This document shows positions 1 to 8,738 of a stretch of 64,000 nt of DNA, in pieces (position 1 is the stretch's first letter; each line of letters opens with the position of its first letter). The notes beneath the pieces are model-generated. The model was given only the letters and a program-made list of their open reading frames with translations, ran no database searches and was not told the origin of the DNA. The stretch lies in the NCBI RefSeq assembly GCF_003202155.1, contig NZ_QFLI01000002.1:1-64000 (forward strand). Direction: 5' to 3'. The position numbers and the translations under genes are program-made. Origin of the DNA: Marinifilum breve (GTDB lineage: Bacteria; Bacteroidota; Bacteroidia; Bacteroidales; Marinifilaceae).

Positions 1-233
1 AAGACCTAAAAGAGGTAGAAAGCTTTATAGAAGAAAACAAACATTTGCCTGACATACCTTCTGAGAAAGAGGTTTTGGAAAATGGAATCGCAGTGGGTGA
101 AATGAATGCCAAGTTATTACAGAAGATTGAGGAGTTAACGCTTTATGTGATTGAGCAGAATAAAAAGATAGAAGCTTTATTTCAAAAAAATGAGCAATTG
201 GTAGATGAGATAAAACTTTTAAAAGACAAATAA
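1..233 (+). CDS. Secreted cassette protein, C-terminal fragment
   Basis: Partial gene entering from the left edge, read in the frame that starts at base 3. About 76 residues remain: a conserved stretch containing [18 protein letters not shown] and then a coiled coil ([16 protein letters not shown]) rich in Glu, Lys and Gln. The same C-terminal module ends the next two genes, so this is the third member of a tandem paralogue set. The module is common at the ends of secreted Bacteroidota proteins of unknown function. The function of this one cannot be read because the N-terminus is outside the window. Confidence 0.75.
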   Translation, partial: DLKEVESFIEENKHLPDIPSEKEVLENGIAVGEMNAKLLQKIEELTLYVIEQNKKIEALFQKNEQLVDEIKLLKDK

Positions 234-345
234 CTGTATGTATTCTTGAATGCAAAGAGCTTTAACTTTTTTCCTACTTGCTTTATAATCATGTAATGAG
301 AAGGGAAAATTAGTGATTATAACAAAATCAAAACTAATTTATATC

Positions 346-981
346 ATGAAAAAAATAAGCTTACTTTTTGTAAGTATACTAACTACAATGGTTTCATTTA
401 GCCAGACCAACATCTTTCCACAAGTTGGCAATGTAGGAATAGGATTAACCAATCCTACAAGACAATTGCAAGTTGGAAATTCTTCTAACTATTCAGCAAT
501 GTATAATGATTATTTGAATACTGTGAATCACATGGTTTTTGAATCCAAGGATTCAAATGATGGTGGAGCATTTATTTTTAGAAGTACACAAGATTCAGGA
601 ACAAAAGATTTATTAACAATTGATCGTTTCGGCAATGTAGGAATATGCACTACTGCAACAAGCACACATAAATTAGCTGTTAATGGTACTATTGGTGCGC
701 GAGAAATTAAAGTGGAAGCATCTGCTTGGTCAGACTTTGTTTTCGAAAAAGACTACCGATTAAAAGATCTTAAGGAGGTAGAAAGTTTTATAGAAGAAAA
801 CAAACATTTGCCTGACATACCTTCTGAGAAAGAGGTTTTGGAAAATGGAATCGCAGTGAGTGAAATGAATGCCAAGTTATTACAAAAAATCGAAGAGTTG
901 ACGCTTTACACAATTGAGCAACAAAAACAATTGGATAGACAACGGAAACTAATAGAACAGTTACTAAGTAAACAAAAATGA
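346..981 (+). CDS. Secreted protein with shared C-terminal cassette
   Basis: 211 residues. The ATG at 346 is preferred over an upstream GTG at 313 because it opens directly onto a signal peptide (MKKISLLFVSILTTMVSFSQ). The middle has short GNVGIG-type motifs (GNVGIGLTNPTRQLQVG, FGNVGI), typical of tail-fibre-like and surface beta-rich proteins in Bacteroidota. Residues from about 140 to the end are the conserved cassette with [15 protein letters not shown] and a terminal coiled coil. That part is almost identical in DNA to bases 1-210. The stop overlaps the next start by 4 bases (ATGA), so the two are co-transcribed. Probably exported; role unknown. Confidence 0.8.
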   Translation: MKKISLLFVSILTTMVSFSQTNIFPQVGNVGIGLTNPTRQLQVGNSSNYSAMYNDYLNTVNHMVFESKDSNDGGAFIFRSTQDSGTKDLLTIDRFGNVGICTTATSTHKLAVNGTIGAREIKVEASAWSDFVFEKDYRLKDLKEVESFIEENKHLPDIPSEKEVLENGIAVSEMNAKLLQKIEELTLYTIEQQKQLDRQRKLIEQLLSKQK

Positions 982-1910
982 TAAAAACAATTATTTCCAT
1001 AGGGTTGACATTTTGTTGTACCTGTGTTTTCTCTCAAAACGGACAAGTTAAGACTACTACTGGAACAGCAGATGACTTTCATTACAAGGATGGGAAAGTT
1101 GGGATTGGGACATCAAGTCCGTCATCTAGGTTGCAGATATACTCTAATCCTAGAACAGGTGTTACTACTAATTGTTTATCATTTGGTAGTAATTCTGCAG
1201 ATCTTTCTTCAGTTTTTAAAGTTAAAAATCATGGGGGGTATAGATATAGTTTATCTATAGGTACCTATTGGGGAACTGATAGATCAAACGAAGTTCCTAA
1301 TATGATGACTTTCAAGAATAGAAGTATTGGTATTGGAGTTGATAACCCTACGGGAGGTTTACAGATATATTCAAATGCTGCTACCGGAAAAAGTACAAAT
1401 TGCATTGTTTTAGGGAGTTCTGCAGAAGATCTTTCTTCAGTTTTTAAAGTTAAAAACCATGGGGAGTATAGATATAGTCTTTCTATTGGTACTTATTGGG
1501 GAGATAAAAAAGGAACTATTGTAGATGATGTGTTTACGATTAAAAATTCAAAAATTGGCATTCTCAATTCCGATCCATTTTATGCACTTGATATTAATGG
1601 TACATTGCGTGCTGAAGAAATAAAAGTTGAAGCCAACGGTAAAACTGCCGATTTCGTTTTCGAAGAAGACTACCAATTAAAGCCTCTTTCAGAAGTAGAA
1701 CAATTTGTAAAGAACAAAAAGCATTTGCCTGAAATTCCATCGGCAAAGCAGATGGAAAAGACTGGCTTGAATATAGCTGAAATGAATGCCAAGCTGTTGC
1801 AAAAAATCGAAGAGTTGACCTTGTATTTGATAGATCAAAATAAACAATTGCAAAGGCAATCTAACGAAATACAGCAATTAAAAGCTGAAATTATAAAACT
1901 TAAAAAGTAG
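978..1910 (+). CDS. Secreted protein with internal duplication and C-terminal cassette
   Basis: 310 residues. A signal peptide ends near FCCTCVFSQ. A region of about 45 residues occurs twice: copy 1 (about 50-100) and copy 2 (about 130-177) both contain DLSSVFKVKNHG and YRYSLSIGTYWG. The C-terminal 90 residues are the same cassette as in the two genes upstream ([26 protein letters not shown]) followed by a coiled coil. The GKVGIGTSSPSSRLQI motif resembles tail-fibre-like proteins. It is coupled to the upstream gene by an ATGA overlap. Function unknown; a surface-exposed repeat protein is the best guess. Confidence 0.8.
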   Translation: MIKTIISIGLTFCCTCVFSQNGQVKTTTGTADDFHYKDGKVGIGTSSPSSRLQIYSNPRTGVTTNCLSFGSNSADLSSVFKVKNHGGYRYSLSIGTYWGTDRSNEVPNMMTFKNRSIGIGVDNPTGGLQIYSNAATGKSTNCIVLGSSAEDLSSVFKVKNHGEYRYSLSIGTYWGDKKGTIVDDVFTIKNSKIGILNSDPFYALDINGTLRAEEIKVEANGKTADFVFEEDYQLKPLSEVEQFVKNKKHLPEIPSAKQMEKTGLNIAEMNAKLLQKIEELTLYLIDQNKQLQRQSNEIQQLKAEIIKLKK

Positions 1911-1916
1911 AAAACC

Positions 1917-2579
1917 ATGCGTAAACTATTACTTCTTTTTCTGATGGTATTGTGCTATAATGTTTATGCACAAACACATGATACCGATGGAATAACCAGG
2001 CTTGTTGTAATCAACCAGAATGGTAATGAAATACGTTGCAGACTTTTAATTGATAAAGCAAATCTGCAACTCGATATGAATACGGATTATTATTGGTATT
2101 CAAATGATCAAATTCGAAAAAACAGAGGAGGTTATTCGGGTGATTTACTACACGGAACATATCAAGTTTTCGATTCTGAAAAGTACTTGATTGAAGAAGG
2201 ACTATACCTGTATGGCAGAAAAGAGGGATTCTGGAAGCTGTGGGATAAAAATGGCAAGCTTATTCAGACAACTTATTGGAAAAACGGATTGAAAAATGGA
2301 CCCAATCATCAATACATTGGCGAACTTCAAATTGTAAAGGAAAATTACAGGAACAATCGCTTGCATGGCAGAAGAATAACACAAGCTAAAGATTCAATTC
2401 ATTATCAATTTTATAAAAATGGAAGGTTGGTGAAAAATAAATCCATTGCAGTAAATAAAAATGAAGTTGAAAAGAAAAAAAAGAAGGAAAAAGAGAAAAA
2501 GAAAGCGAAGAAAAGAAAAGTAAAAAAAGACAAAGAAGAAAAATCAGGTGAACAGGAAGCTAATCAACAAAAAATATAA
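1917..2579 (+). CDS. Secreted MORN/YwqK-like repeat protein
   Basis: 220 residues with a signal peptide (MRKLLLLFLMVLCYNVYAQ). The middle (about 75-165) has repeated G-x-x-x-G-x-W/Y strands, for example YLYGRKEGFWKLWDKNGK and WKNGLKNGP, as in MORN and YwqK-type antitoxin-like repeats. The last 40 residues are a very Lys/Glu-rich tail (KKKKKEKEKKKAKKRKVKK). It starts 6 bases after the previous stop and its 3' end overlaps the next gene by 32 bases, so it belongs to the same transcript as the pilus genes. The biological role is not known; a periplasmic or surface accessory is plausible. Confidence 0.75.
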   Translation: MRKLLLLFLMVLCYNVYAQTHDTDGITRLVVINQNGNEIRCRLLIDKANLQLDMNTDYYWYSNDQIRKNRGGYSGDLLHGTYQVFDSEKYLIEEGLYLYGRKEGFWKLWDKNGKLIQTTYWKNGLKNGPNHQYIGELQIVKENYRNNRLHGRRITQAKDSIHYQFYKNGRLVKNKSIAVNKNEVEKKKKKEKEKKKAKKRKVKKDKEEKSGEQEANQQKI

Positions 2580-3813
2580 GGCTGGTGCACTGCAATATGT
2601 GGTATTGATTTCTCTGCTGATCTTCTTTTTGGTGGGGATGTTTATGCTTCGGGCGCATTATTCCAACCAGATGTTGAACCAGGTTTTGATTCAGGAAAAT
2701 TTAATGGATCATTTGGAGTCAGCAAAAATCTTGATGAAGAACAATCCGGAATTGATAGAAAATGAAGGCTTAATCGAAATTAATCTGTTTGATACTCCTT
2801 CCTCTGTGGTAAAAGTAGATGTAAAGAGTTGGGGAGTATACAAGAAGTTACTAATAAAAACTGCATGGCAGAATCATAAAAGAGAAGAGTGTTTTTTGTT
2901 GGGCGATAACATATGGGAGGATGATAGGCCATCACTCTTTCTTACCGACAAGAACCGGTATCTTTCAGTTTGTGGGGAAACTTGGCTAGGCGGACCTGTA
3001 CAATTGCCTGCCTTAGGCGTAAGAAAATCCTATGTAGATGGAGTGGGCTATTACCGGGAAAGTGCAGTACAAGGAGAAATTCTCCGATCGGGTCAGAACC
3101 TTCCAGCATTAAGAAGCGATTTAAACCAATTGTTTCAAGCAGCCTTTAAGATCGATTTTCAGCGAGACAGTATATTGCTGTGGGAAAATGTGAGAATAGA
3201 CAGTATATCCAACTCTTTTAGAAATAAAACCTTATGCCTTTGGTCACCAGAACCTATGACTTTGAGCAATATTATTCTGAAAGGAAATATTCGTTTGGTA
3301 TCAAAGCAGGAGGTACAATTAGGAGGAAGTGTAAAGTTGGATCAATGCATAATTGCGGCACCTAAAATTTCATTTGCCAATAATTTTAAAGGCAGAGTAC
3401 AAGCATTTGCAACCGATACGGTGTATGTAGGCAACAATTCACATTTTTTGTTTCCTTCGGTAATCTACATGAATGGCTCAAATGCAAAAAAAGAGTTGAC
3501 GCTGAAGGGAAATGTTCGCTATGCTGGCGAAATTGTAGTAGATGGAATGAACACAAACGATTTTCCTACAATAAAAATTGGACAAGAATCAAAAATTGAA
3601 GGATTTGTCTATTGTAATGGAACGGTAGAATTGGAAGGTGATGTTGCGGGAAGTTTGTATACCAATCGGTTTATATTAAGAACACCTTCGGCATTGTACG
3701 AAAATCATTTGCTGAACAACCGATTGGATATATCAGATCTGAATGTTAATTATGTGGGCGTTTCGTGGTTCGAAAATCCCAAAAGAAAGCAGTATTTGGA
3801 ATGTCTCTTTTAA
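2548..3813 (+). CDS. GspK/PilX-like large minor pseudopilin candidate
   Basis: 421 residues, GTG start inside the end of the preceding gene. Residues 11-35 form a hydrophobic N-terminal helix after KKYKAGALQYVV. This looks like a prepilin segment cut after Gly but without Glu at position +5, as in GspK/PilX-type proteins. The C-terminal half (about 230-390) is a run of short beta strands such as LKGNIRLVSK and SKIEGFVYCNGTVELEGD, resembling bactofilin-like or beta-helical folds. The gene overlaps the next pseudopilin by 13 bases and heads the pilin set. The GspK/PilX assignment rests on position, size and N-terminus, not on clear homology. Confidence 0.55.
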   Translation: MNRKLINKKYKAGALQYVVLISLLIFFLVGMFMLRAHYSNQMLNQVLIQENLMDHLESAKILMKNNPELIENEGLIEINLFDTPSSVVKVDVKSWGVYKKLLIKTAWQNHKREECFLLGDNIWEDDRPSLFLTDKNRYLSVCGETWLGGPVQLPALGVRKSYVDGVGYYRESAVQGEILRSGQNLPALRSDLNQLFQAAFKIDFQRDSILLWENVRIDSISNSFRNKTLCLWSPEPMTLSNIILKGNIRLVSKQEVQLGGSVKLDQCIIAAPKISFANNFKGRVQAFATDTVYVGNNSHFLFPSVIYMNGSNAKKELTLKGNVRYAGEIVVDGMNTNDFPTIKIGQESKIEGFVYCNGTVELEGDVAGSLYTNRFILRTPSALYENHLLNNRLDISDLNVNYVGVSWFENPKRKQYLECLF

Positions 3814-4172
3814 AGAAAAAAATAGAAGGCAGCACCATTATCGAAGTCATTATGGCTTTGTTAATTGGCATGCTTGTGTTGGCAATGGCTATGGCAATTG
3901 TGGTAAAAACTGGAAAAAACTACAATGCTACACATCGTACACGTGCCATGTTTGTTATAAAAGATCGCTTGTATTACTTTCAGAACAATCCGATGATTCA
4001 TAGTGATACCATTCCTGTAAACGGATTTTTATTGTATGAAAACCTATCGGAAATAAACGGAAGAAAAGGGGTTTTAAACGCATATTTTAAGGCCATGACT
4101 ACAGAAGGTAGGCGGTTAATAGAGAAACAACATGTTATAAATATGAAACCTGAGCATGAAGAAACTGAATAA
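3801..4172 (+). CDS. Minor pseudopilin (prepilin-type N-terminus)
   Basis: 123 residues. The ATG at 3801 gives MSLLKKKIEGSTIIEVIMAL, a classic class III signal: basic leader, Gly, small residue, Glu at +5 of the mature protein, then a hydrophobic helix to about residue 35. The longer upstream reading (start at 3765) would put 12 extra residues before the leader and is less likely. The rest is short and unassigned. It overlaps both neighbours and should be processed by the prepilin peptidase encoded at 6282. Confidence 0.75.
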   Translation: MSLLKKKIEGSTIIEVIMALLIGMLVLAMAMAIVVKTGKNYNATHRTRAMFVIKDRLYYFQNNPMIHSDTIPVNGFLLYENLSEINGRKGVLNAYFKAMTTEGRRLIEKQHVINMKPEHEETE

Positions 4173-4644
4173 AAAAATTTCAGCATTTACCTTGGTGGAG
4201 GTCATTATGGTGATGATTCTTAGTTTATTGGTTCTGGGAGTTGTGATGTTGGGTTTTCAACATTTTCAACAGTACAGAGCCATTCAGGAGAAAGAATCGC
4301 AAAGGTTGGAAGAAATTTTATTGGTAGAATCGGCTTTGGATACATGGTTTTTTAAAGCACATGAGATAAGCATGAAAGATGAGGGAATTTTATTTAAGGA
4401 TAGTGTGGTTTTTGGATTGTGCAGATTTGAAGAGGAATTTCTGATTTTGCAAGCCAAAAATGGCATTGAGCGGTTTAAAATAAAACCTATTAATATGCGA
4501 ATTACAAAATGTAAGGAAGTGCCATACGTTAGTGAATTGTATTTTGAAATTATAACCAAGGGAGAGTTGGCTCCATTTCAATTCAGAAAAGAATACGGAA
4601 AGGCCGTTTTGTTTAACGCCAAAGAAAACGAAAATGAGCATTGA
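4156..4644 (+). CDS. Minor pseudopilin (prepilin-type N-terminus)
   Basis: 162 residues beginning MKKLNKKISAFTLVEVIMVM, with the prepilin cleavage/methylation motif FTLVEV and a hydrophobic helix to about residue 36. The globular part (40-160) has no feature I recognise beyond alternating strands, as in GspI/GspJ-type minor pseudopilins. The gene overlaps the upstream pseudopilin by 17 bases and the downstream gspF-like gene by 11 bases, so the operon is translationally coupled. Confidence 0.78.
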   Translation: MKKLNKKISAFTLVEVIMVMILSLLVLGVVMLGFQHFQQYRAIQEKESQRLEEILLVESALDTWFFKAHEISMKDEGILFKDSVVFGLCRFEEEFLILQAKNGIERFKIKPINMRITKCKEVPYVSELYFEIITKGELAPFQFRKEYGKAVLFNAKENENEH

Positions 4645-5776
4645 TTTAAAGGAATTATCAGTTCACGGACAGAAGAGCAAAAAGAAAAAAAAGGAATCAA
4701 ATCCACTGGATTTTTTAAATAAGGAAATTTCATTCTCTGGAAATAAATTAAAAGACAAACAGAAGGAAGATTTTTACTCCAGTATGTCAATGCTCTTATC
4801 ATCGGGTATCGATATGCGTTCGGCATTGAAAATCATTTACCAGGAGCAAAGAAAAAAGAAGGAAAAAGAGATTTTCAATCAATTGTACGAGAAACTTATT
4901 GGAGGAGACAACCTGTCGGTTGCCATGAGGAACTCTGAAAAGTTTACTGCTCATGAATGTTTTTCGGTGGGCATTGGAGAAGAAACAGGTCGATTGAAAG
5001 AAGTTCTTCACGATTTGGCATTATTTTTTGCAAATCGAATCAAACAAAGAAGGCAACTGATAAATACATTTACCTATCCGGTAATCGTTATCGTAACAGC
5101 ACTCTTGGTTGTGGTGTTCATGATGAACTTTATAGTACCTATGTTTGTGGATATTTTTAGCCGATTTAATGGGGAATTGCCTCTATTGACTCAATGGGTA
5201 ATGAATGCCTCTGAAGCCTTTAAAGAGAATTTTTGGATTGGTCTTCTCATTATAATTGGTATAATAGCTTTTATTCTATCAGCAAGGAAAAAATTATGGT
5301 TTCGAAAGCATGTCTCTCAAATTGCCATTAAAATACCCGTAGTAGGCACCATGCTAATTAAGGCTTATATGGCAAGGTTTTGTCAAACCATGTCCTTGCT
5401 AATGGGAGCAAGAATTCCTTTGCTCAGAGCCATTCGCTTAATGGGCAAGATGATTTCATTTTACCCTTTTGAGCAAGCTTTACTACATTTTGAAGATGAA
5501 ATTTTACATGGTAAAACCTTGTATGATGGTATGGAAAGATTCAGTTTTTTCGATGCTAAAATAAGGTCATTAACAAAGGTGGGAGAGGAAATCAATCAAT
5601 TGGATGTGATATACGAAAACTTAAGCAAACAATATTCTGAAGAATTGCAACATCAGGTTGGTATTTTAAATGGATTATTGGAACCCATATTAATCATCTT
5701 TGTTGGTTTATTGGTTGCTGTAATTCTGGTAGCAATGTATTTACCAATGTTCCAGATGAGTAATTCGTTTGCTTAG
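4634..5776 (+). CDS. Type II secretion / type IV pilus inner-membrane platform protein (GspF/PilC family)
   Basis: 380 residues, near the family's usual 400. Two T2SSF repeats: the first around residues 45-165 (FYSSMSMLLSSGIDMRSAL, GEETGRLKEVLHDLA) and the second around 245-370 (ARFCQTMSLLMGARIPLLRA, KVGEEINQLDVIYENL). There are hydrophobic spans near 150-172, 198-215 and 350-372. The N-terminus carries a Lys-rich stretch. The protein forms the membrane platform on which the GspE-type ATPase (6767) drives pilus or pseudopilus assembly. It ends the first part of the operon; an 84-base gap with a promoter follows. Confidence 0.9.
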   Translation: MSIDLKELSVHGQKSKKKKKESNPLDFLNKEISFSGNKLKDKQKEDFYSSMSMLLSSGIDMRSALKIIYQEQRKKKEKEIFNQLYEKLIGGDNLSVAMRNSEKFTAHECFSVGIGEETGRLKEVLHDLALFFANRIKQRRQLINTFTYPVIVIVTALLVVVFMMNFIVPMFVDIFSRFNGELPLLTQWVMNASEAFKENFWIGLLIIIGIIAFILSARKKLWFRKHVSQIAIKIPVVGTMLIKAYMARFCQTMSLLMGARIPLLRAIRLMGKMISFYPFEQALLHFEDEILHGKTLYDGMERFSFFDAKIRSLTKVGEEINQLDVIYENLSKQYSEELQHQVGILNGLLEPILIIFVGLLVAVILVAMYLPMFQMSNSFA

Positions 5777-5822
5777 AAAAAAAATAAATTATCATTAATG
5801 TTCATAAAGAACTCATAATATT

Positions 5823-5830
5823 TATATTTG
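5823..5830 (+). promoter_or_regulatory. Candidate Bacteroidota -7 box for the major pilin
   Basis: TATATTTG matches TAnnTTTG and lies 30 bases before the pilin ATG at 5861, in the only real gap in the operon. A separate promoter would allow the major pilin to be made in excess over the assembly proteins. No convincing -33 TTG is seen. Confidence 0.45.
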
Positions 5831-5860
5831 AACAATTAAACATTAACACTTAATGTAGAT

Positions 5861-6274
5861 ATGAAAAATACATTACTGAAAAAGAAATTGCCTGCATTTA
5901 CCTTGAATGAACTATTGGTGGTATTGGTGATTATTGGTATTTTGGTACTAATCGCATTGCCTAATTTAATGCCTTTGATTTCCAAAGCTAAAAGTGTAGA
6001 AGCTCAAACGAATTTAGGACACTTGCATTCATTAGAGAAGACTCATTTTTACATGTACTCAAAATATTCTTCGAGTATAGAAGAAATAGGTTTTGAACAA
6101 GAAAAGTTGGTAACAGACAATGGAACAGCAAATTATTTAATTGAGATTGTGGAGGCCAATGCAACAGAATTTAAAGCAAAAGCTACAGCGGTTGTTGATT
6201 TTGATGGTGATGGGGTATTTAATGTTTGGGAAATCGATCAGAATAAAAAATTGATTGAGCTTGTAAAGGATTAA
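5861..6274 (+). CDS. Major type IV pilin / pseudopilin (PilA/GspG-like)
   Basis: 137 residues starting MKNTLLKKKLPAFTLNELLV, with the prepilin motif AFTLNELL (Glu at +5) and a long hydrophobic helix to about residue 40 (VVLVIIGILVLIALPNLM). The remainder resembles GspG/PilA heads: SKAKSVEAQTNLGHLHSLEK, then a DFDGDGVFNVWEID segment near the C-terminus that may bind calcium, as in GspG. It has its own candidate promoter. The peptidase that should cut it begins 7 bases after its stop. Confidence 0.85.
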   Translation: MKNTLLKKKLPAFTLNELLVVLVIIGILVLIALPNLMPLISKAKSVEAQTNLGHLHSLEKTHFYMYSKYSSSIEEIGFEQEKLVTDNGTANYLIEIVEANATEFKAKATAVVDFDGDGVFNVWEIDQNKKLIELVKD

Positions 6275-6281
6275 GAAAGTA

Positions 6282-6776
6282 ATGAGCTATTTACTAACAA
6301 TTGTCTTGTTGTTAAGCTTAAGTGTGATCACTTATCAAGATTTCAAAGAAAGACAAGTGCATTGGATTCTTTTTCCTCTTGCTTTTTTTCTATCTATTTT
6401 GAATTCTATTCAACAGGTAAGTGCTGATAAATTGTTGCTGAATACAGGAAGTAATGCCATATTAATTGTAATTCTGTTTCTGATACTGTTTTTATATGCA
6501 AAAATTCGGTTTAAGGGCAGAAAAGGATTATGGCAATTAATTGGACTGGGCGATTTGTTATTTTTTGTGGTAGCAAGCGTAAATTTTGCTATCCTTAATT
6601 TTATTGCTTTTTCTATAGGAAGCTTATTTCTGTCTTTAATCATCTCTTTACTTTATAGGCATAAAACAATTCCTTTGGCTGGAATTCAGGCATGTTGTCT
6701 GTTTTTGCTACTTAGCTTGCAATACAGCTTCGAATTCAACCTTTTTAACGAATATTGGATCTATCAATGGATATAA
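6282..6776 (+). CDS. Short A24-family prepilin peptidase
   Basis: 164 residues and strongly hydrophobic, with about six membrane spans. The two catalytic aspartates of the A24 family are visible: YQDFKERQVHW near residue 20 and GLGDLLFF near residue 90. The N-terminal Cys-rich and methylase part of PilD is missing, so this is the short form (as in TadV/archaeal-type or the lone peptidase domain). It probably cleaves the three or four prepilins of this operon. The stop overlaps the GspE-like start by 10 bases. Confidence 0.75.
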   Translation: MSYLLTIVLLLSLSVITYQDFKERQVHWILFPLAFFLSILNSIQQVSADKLLLNTGSNAILIVILFLILFLYAKIRFKGRKGLWQLIGLGDLLFFVVASVNFAILNFIAFSIGSLFLSLIISLLYRHKTIPLAGIQACCLFLLLSLQYSFEFNLFNEYWIYQWI

Positions 6777-8194
6777 AACAGCAACTTCAGATACCTACCG
6801 AGTTGGTGCAAAGCATTACAAGCGAGCAAGCCTGGCATTATCAAATTGTACCAGCAAATTCTAATAAGGGAAAAAAAATTTTTTACTCTTCAAAGAGAGA
6901 AGATCAATCCGAACTACAAGATGAGTTGGAGATCTTATACGGCTGCAATATTCAATTTACCGAAGTAAGCGAAGAGGAGTTAAAAAATGCCTTGGTGCGA
7001 TACTATCCTCAAAACAAATCAAAGGGCAGTGGCAGTAGTCAGAAATTCTCGGGTGCTTATGAGGATTTTCTACCTAAGGTAATTGGAGAAGCATACGGAA
7101 TTGGAGCCAGTGATATACACATAGAGGTGTATGAAGAAATGGCTAGAATCCGATTTCGTGTAGATGGAAAGTTGGTAGAGCGCTATAAAATTTCAAGCGA
7201 TGAATATCCGGCATTGGTCAACAAAATAAAGATTCAAGCCAATCTGGATATTGCAGAGAAAAGATTGCCACAAGATGGACGTATATTGTTTAAAGAAAGT
7301 GTAGGGGAGTTCGACATCAGGGTTTCTTCCTTGCCTACAATGAATGGAGAAAAAATCGTATTGAGAATATTGAGTAAAGATGCTGGCAAAATATCATTGG
7401 ATTACTTAGGATTCTCAAAAGAGCAGCTAGAGGTGTATTTAAAGGCAATTAAGCGTCCCAATGGCATTGTTTTAATTAGCGGACCAACCGGTTCTGGTAA
7501 AACAACAACACTTTATGCAACCCTGCAACTGTTAAACAAAGAGGAAACCAATATCCTTACTATCGAAGATCCTATTGAATATACCTTGGAAGGGATCAAC
7601 CAGGTTCAATTAAAAGAAGATATTGGTCTTACTTTCTCAAGTGCTTTAAGAACTTTTTTACGACAAGATCCGGACATCATCATGTTGGGTGAGATTCGTG
7701 ATAAGGAAACTGCTCAAATGGCAATTCGTGCAGCTTTAACAGGCCATTTGGTGTTCTCTACAATCCATACCAATTCAGCTTGGGGAACCATTTCCCGACT
7801 GGTAGATATGGGAGTGCCACCATACCTTTTGGCAAGTACAATTAATCTTTCAATGGCACAACGCTTGGTGCGACTTTTATGTCCGAAATGCAAGCAGGAA
7901 ACAGAAGTGAATCATTCAATTTATCCAGCAGGATTTACCCCTCCTCAAAATTTGGCAACTCACGCGAGTCCAGTGGGGTGTGAACATTGTTACTATACTG
8001 GTTACTCAGGGCGAAAGGCCATTTATGAATTGATCCCAATAGAAAGTAATGTTGCTCAATTGATAAAAAATAATGAATTGGATATTGAAAAATTAGCCAA
8101 ACACAATCAACTTAAATATTTAAAAGATGCCGCCTGGCAGCTATTTGCTTCACAACAAACCTCAATAGATGAAGTGTATTCTTTTTTCATCTAA
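6767..8194 (+). CDS. Type II secretion / type IV pilus assembly ATPase (GspE/PilB family)
   Basis: 475 residues; the ATG at 6767 is preferred to a TTG at 6755. N-terminal GspE_N-like part to about residue 95, then the ATPase. Key motifs are Walker A GPTGSGKTTTLYA near residue 238, Asp box TIEDPIEYTLEG, Walker B DPDIIMLGEIRD near 303, and His box FSTIHTNSA. The tetra-cysteine zinc site is CPKCKQE near 371 and CEHCYYTGYSGRKAIYEL near 404, as in GspE/PilB extension ATPases. It closes the operon. No secretin, GspL/M/PilM-P or retraction ATPase is in the window. Confidence 0.93.
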   Translation: MDIKQQLQIPTELVQSITSEQAWHYQIVPANSNKGKKIFYSSKREDQSELQDELEILYGCNIQFTEVSEEELKNALVRYYPQNKSKGSGSSQKFSGAYEDFLPKVIGEAYGIGASDIHIEVYEEMARIRFRVDGKLVERYKISSDEYPALVNKIKIQANLDIAEKRLPQDGRILFKESVGEFDIRVSSLPTMNGEKIVLRILSKDAGKISLDYLGFSKEQLEVYLKAIKRPNGIVLISGPTGSGKTTTLYATLQLLNKEETNILTIEDPIEYTLEGINQVQLKEDIGLTFSSALRTFLRQDPDIIMLGEIRDKETAQMAIRAALTGHLVFSTIHTNSAWGTISRLVDMGVPPYLLASTINLSMAQRLVRLLCPKCKQETEVNHSIYPAGFTPPQNLATHASPVGCEHCYYTGYSGRKAIYELIPIESNVAQLIKNNELDIEKLAKHNQLKYLKDAAWQLFASQQTSIDEVYSFFI

Positions 8195-8263
8195 TAATAA
8201 AGATATTTTAAGCGGTTAATTAAATAGAGGTTTAGATTTTATAGATCACTAACATGACCTGAT

Positions 8264-8505
8264 ATGAATTTGGAATTGGATGAATTTGTGATAATGCCCA
8301 ATCATTCCCATGCCATCATCTCCATCGGCAACGGTAATGGCTCGCAAAACAAACCCCAAATTCGCATGACAAACCCGTTTTCACGATCACATCATACGTG
8401 ATTTTGATGCCTACCACTGAATAGAACAATACATTCAGAACAATTCTGCCAACTGGAAAGAGGATGGAAAGTACATTTCGAAGGACCTAGGAAAATATTG
8501 AAATG
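8264..8505 (+). pseudogene. REP-associated tyrosine transposase (RAYT) remnant
   Basis: Conceptual translation across several breaks gives MNLELDEFVIMPNHSHAIIS, the hallmark 'MPNHxH' motif of Y1/RAYT transposases. Further on (8388-8475) it gives HIIRDFDAYH, an in-frame TGA, then IEQYIQNNSANWKEDGKY, which is the conserved C-terminal part. Most of the central domain is missing and the frame is broken, so it is dead. The palindromes just downstream (8612-8820) fit the REP sequences such transposases act on. Confidence 0.75.
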
Positions 8506-8611
8506 AATATTATCTACTTAACAGCCTATTTTCTATAAATGCTTGTATTTATTGGCCTGTGGCCATATTTTTCTTCAGCCAGCCTATTGCCGTGCAAAAA
8601 ATTGATGTTTT

Positions 8612-8694
8612 GGCTCGCCCCAGATGGTCAAAAAATCAAAAATTGAGCTCCTAAATTGAGACAGGGGATCGGCGAGCAATTTTTTGACCATCTG
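8612..8694. repeat. REP-like palindrome 1
   Basis: Perfect 16-base arms: 8621-8636 (CAGATGGTCAAAAAAT) and its reverse complement at 8679-8694. A second complementary pair, GCTCGCC near 8613 and GGCGAGC at 8671-8677, is offset so that the two stems interleave. It lies about 115 bases downstream of the transposase remnant. Confidence 0.65.
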
Positions 8695-8738
8695 GCTGAA
8701 GTCAGCACATCGCCGAGAGAAAAATTGACCTGCTTACT

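Noticed and set aside
6755-6769. TTG start for the GspE-like protein
   Set aside because: The ATG at 6767 is 12 bases away and gives the usual family N-terminus.
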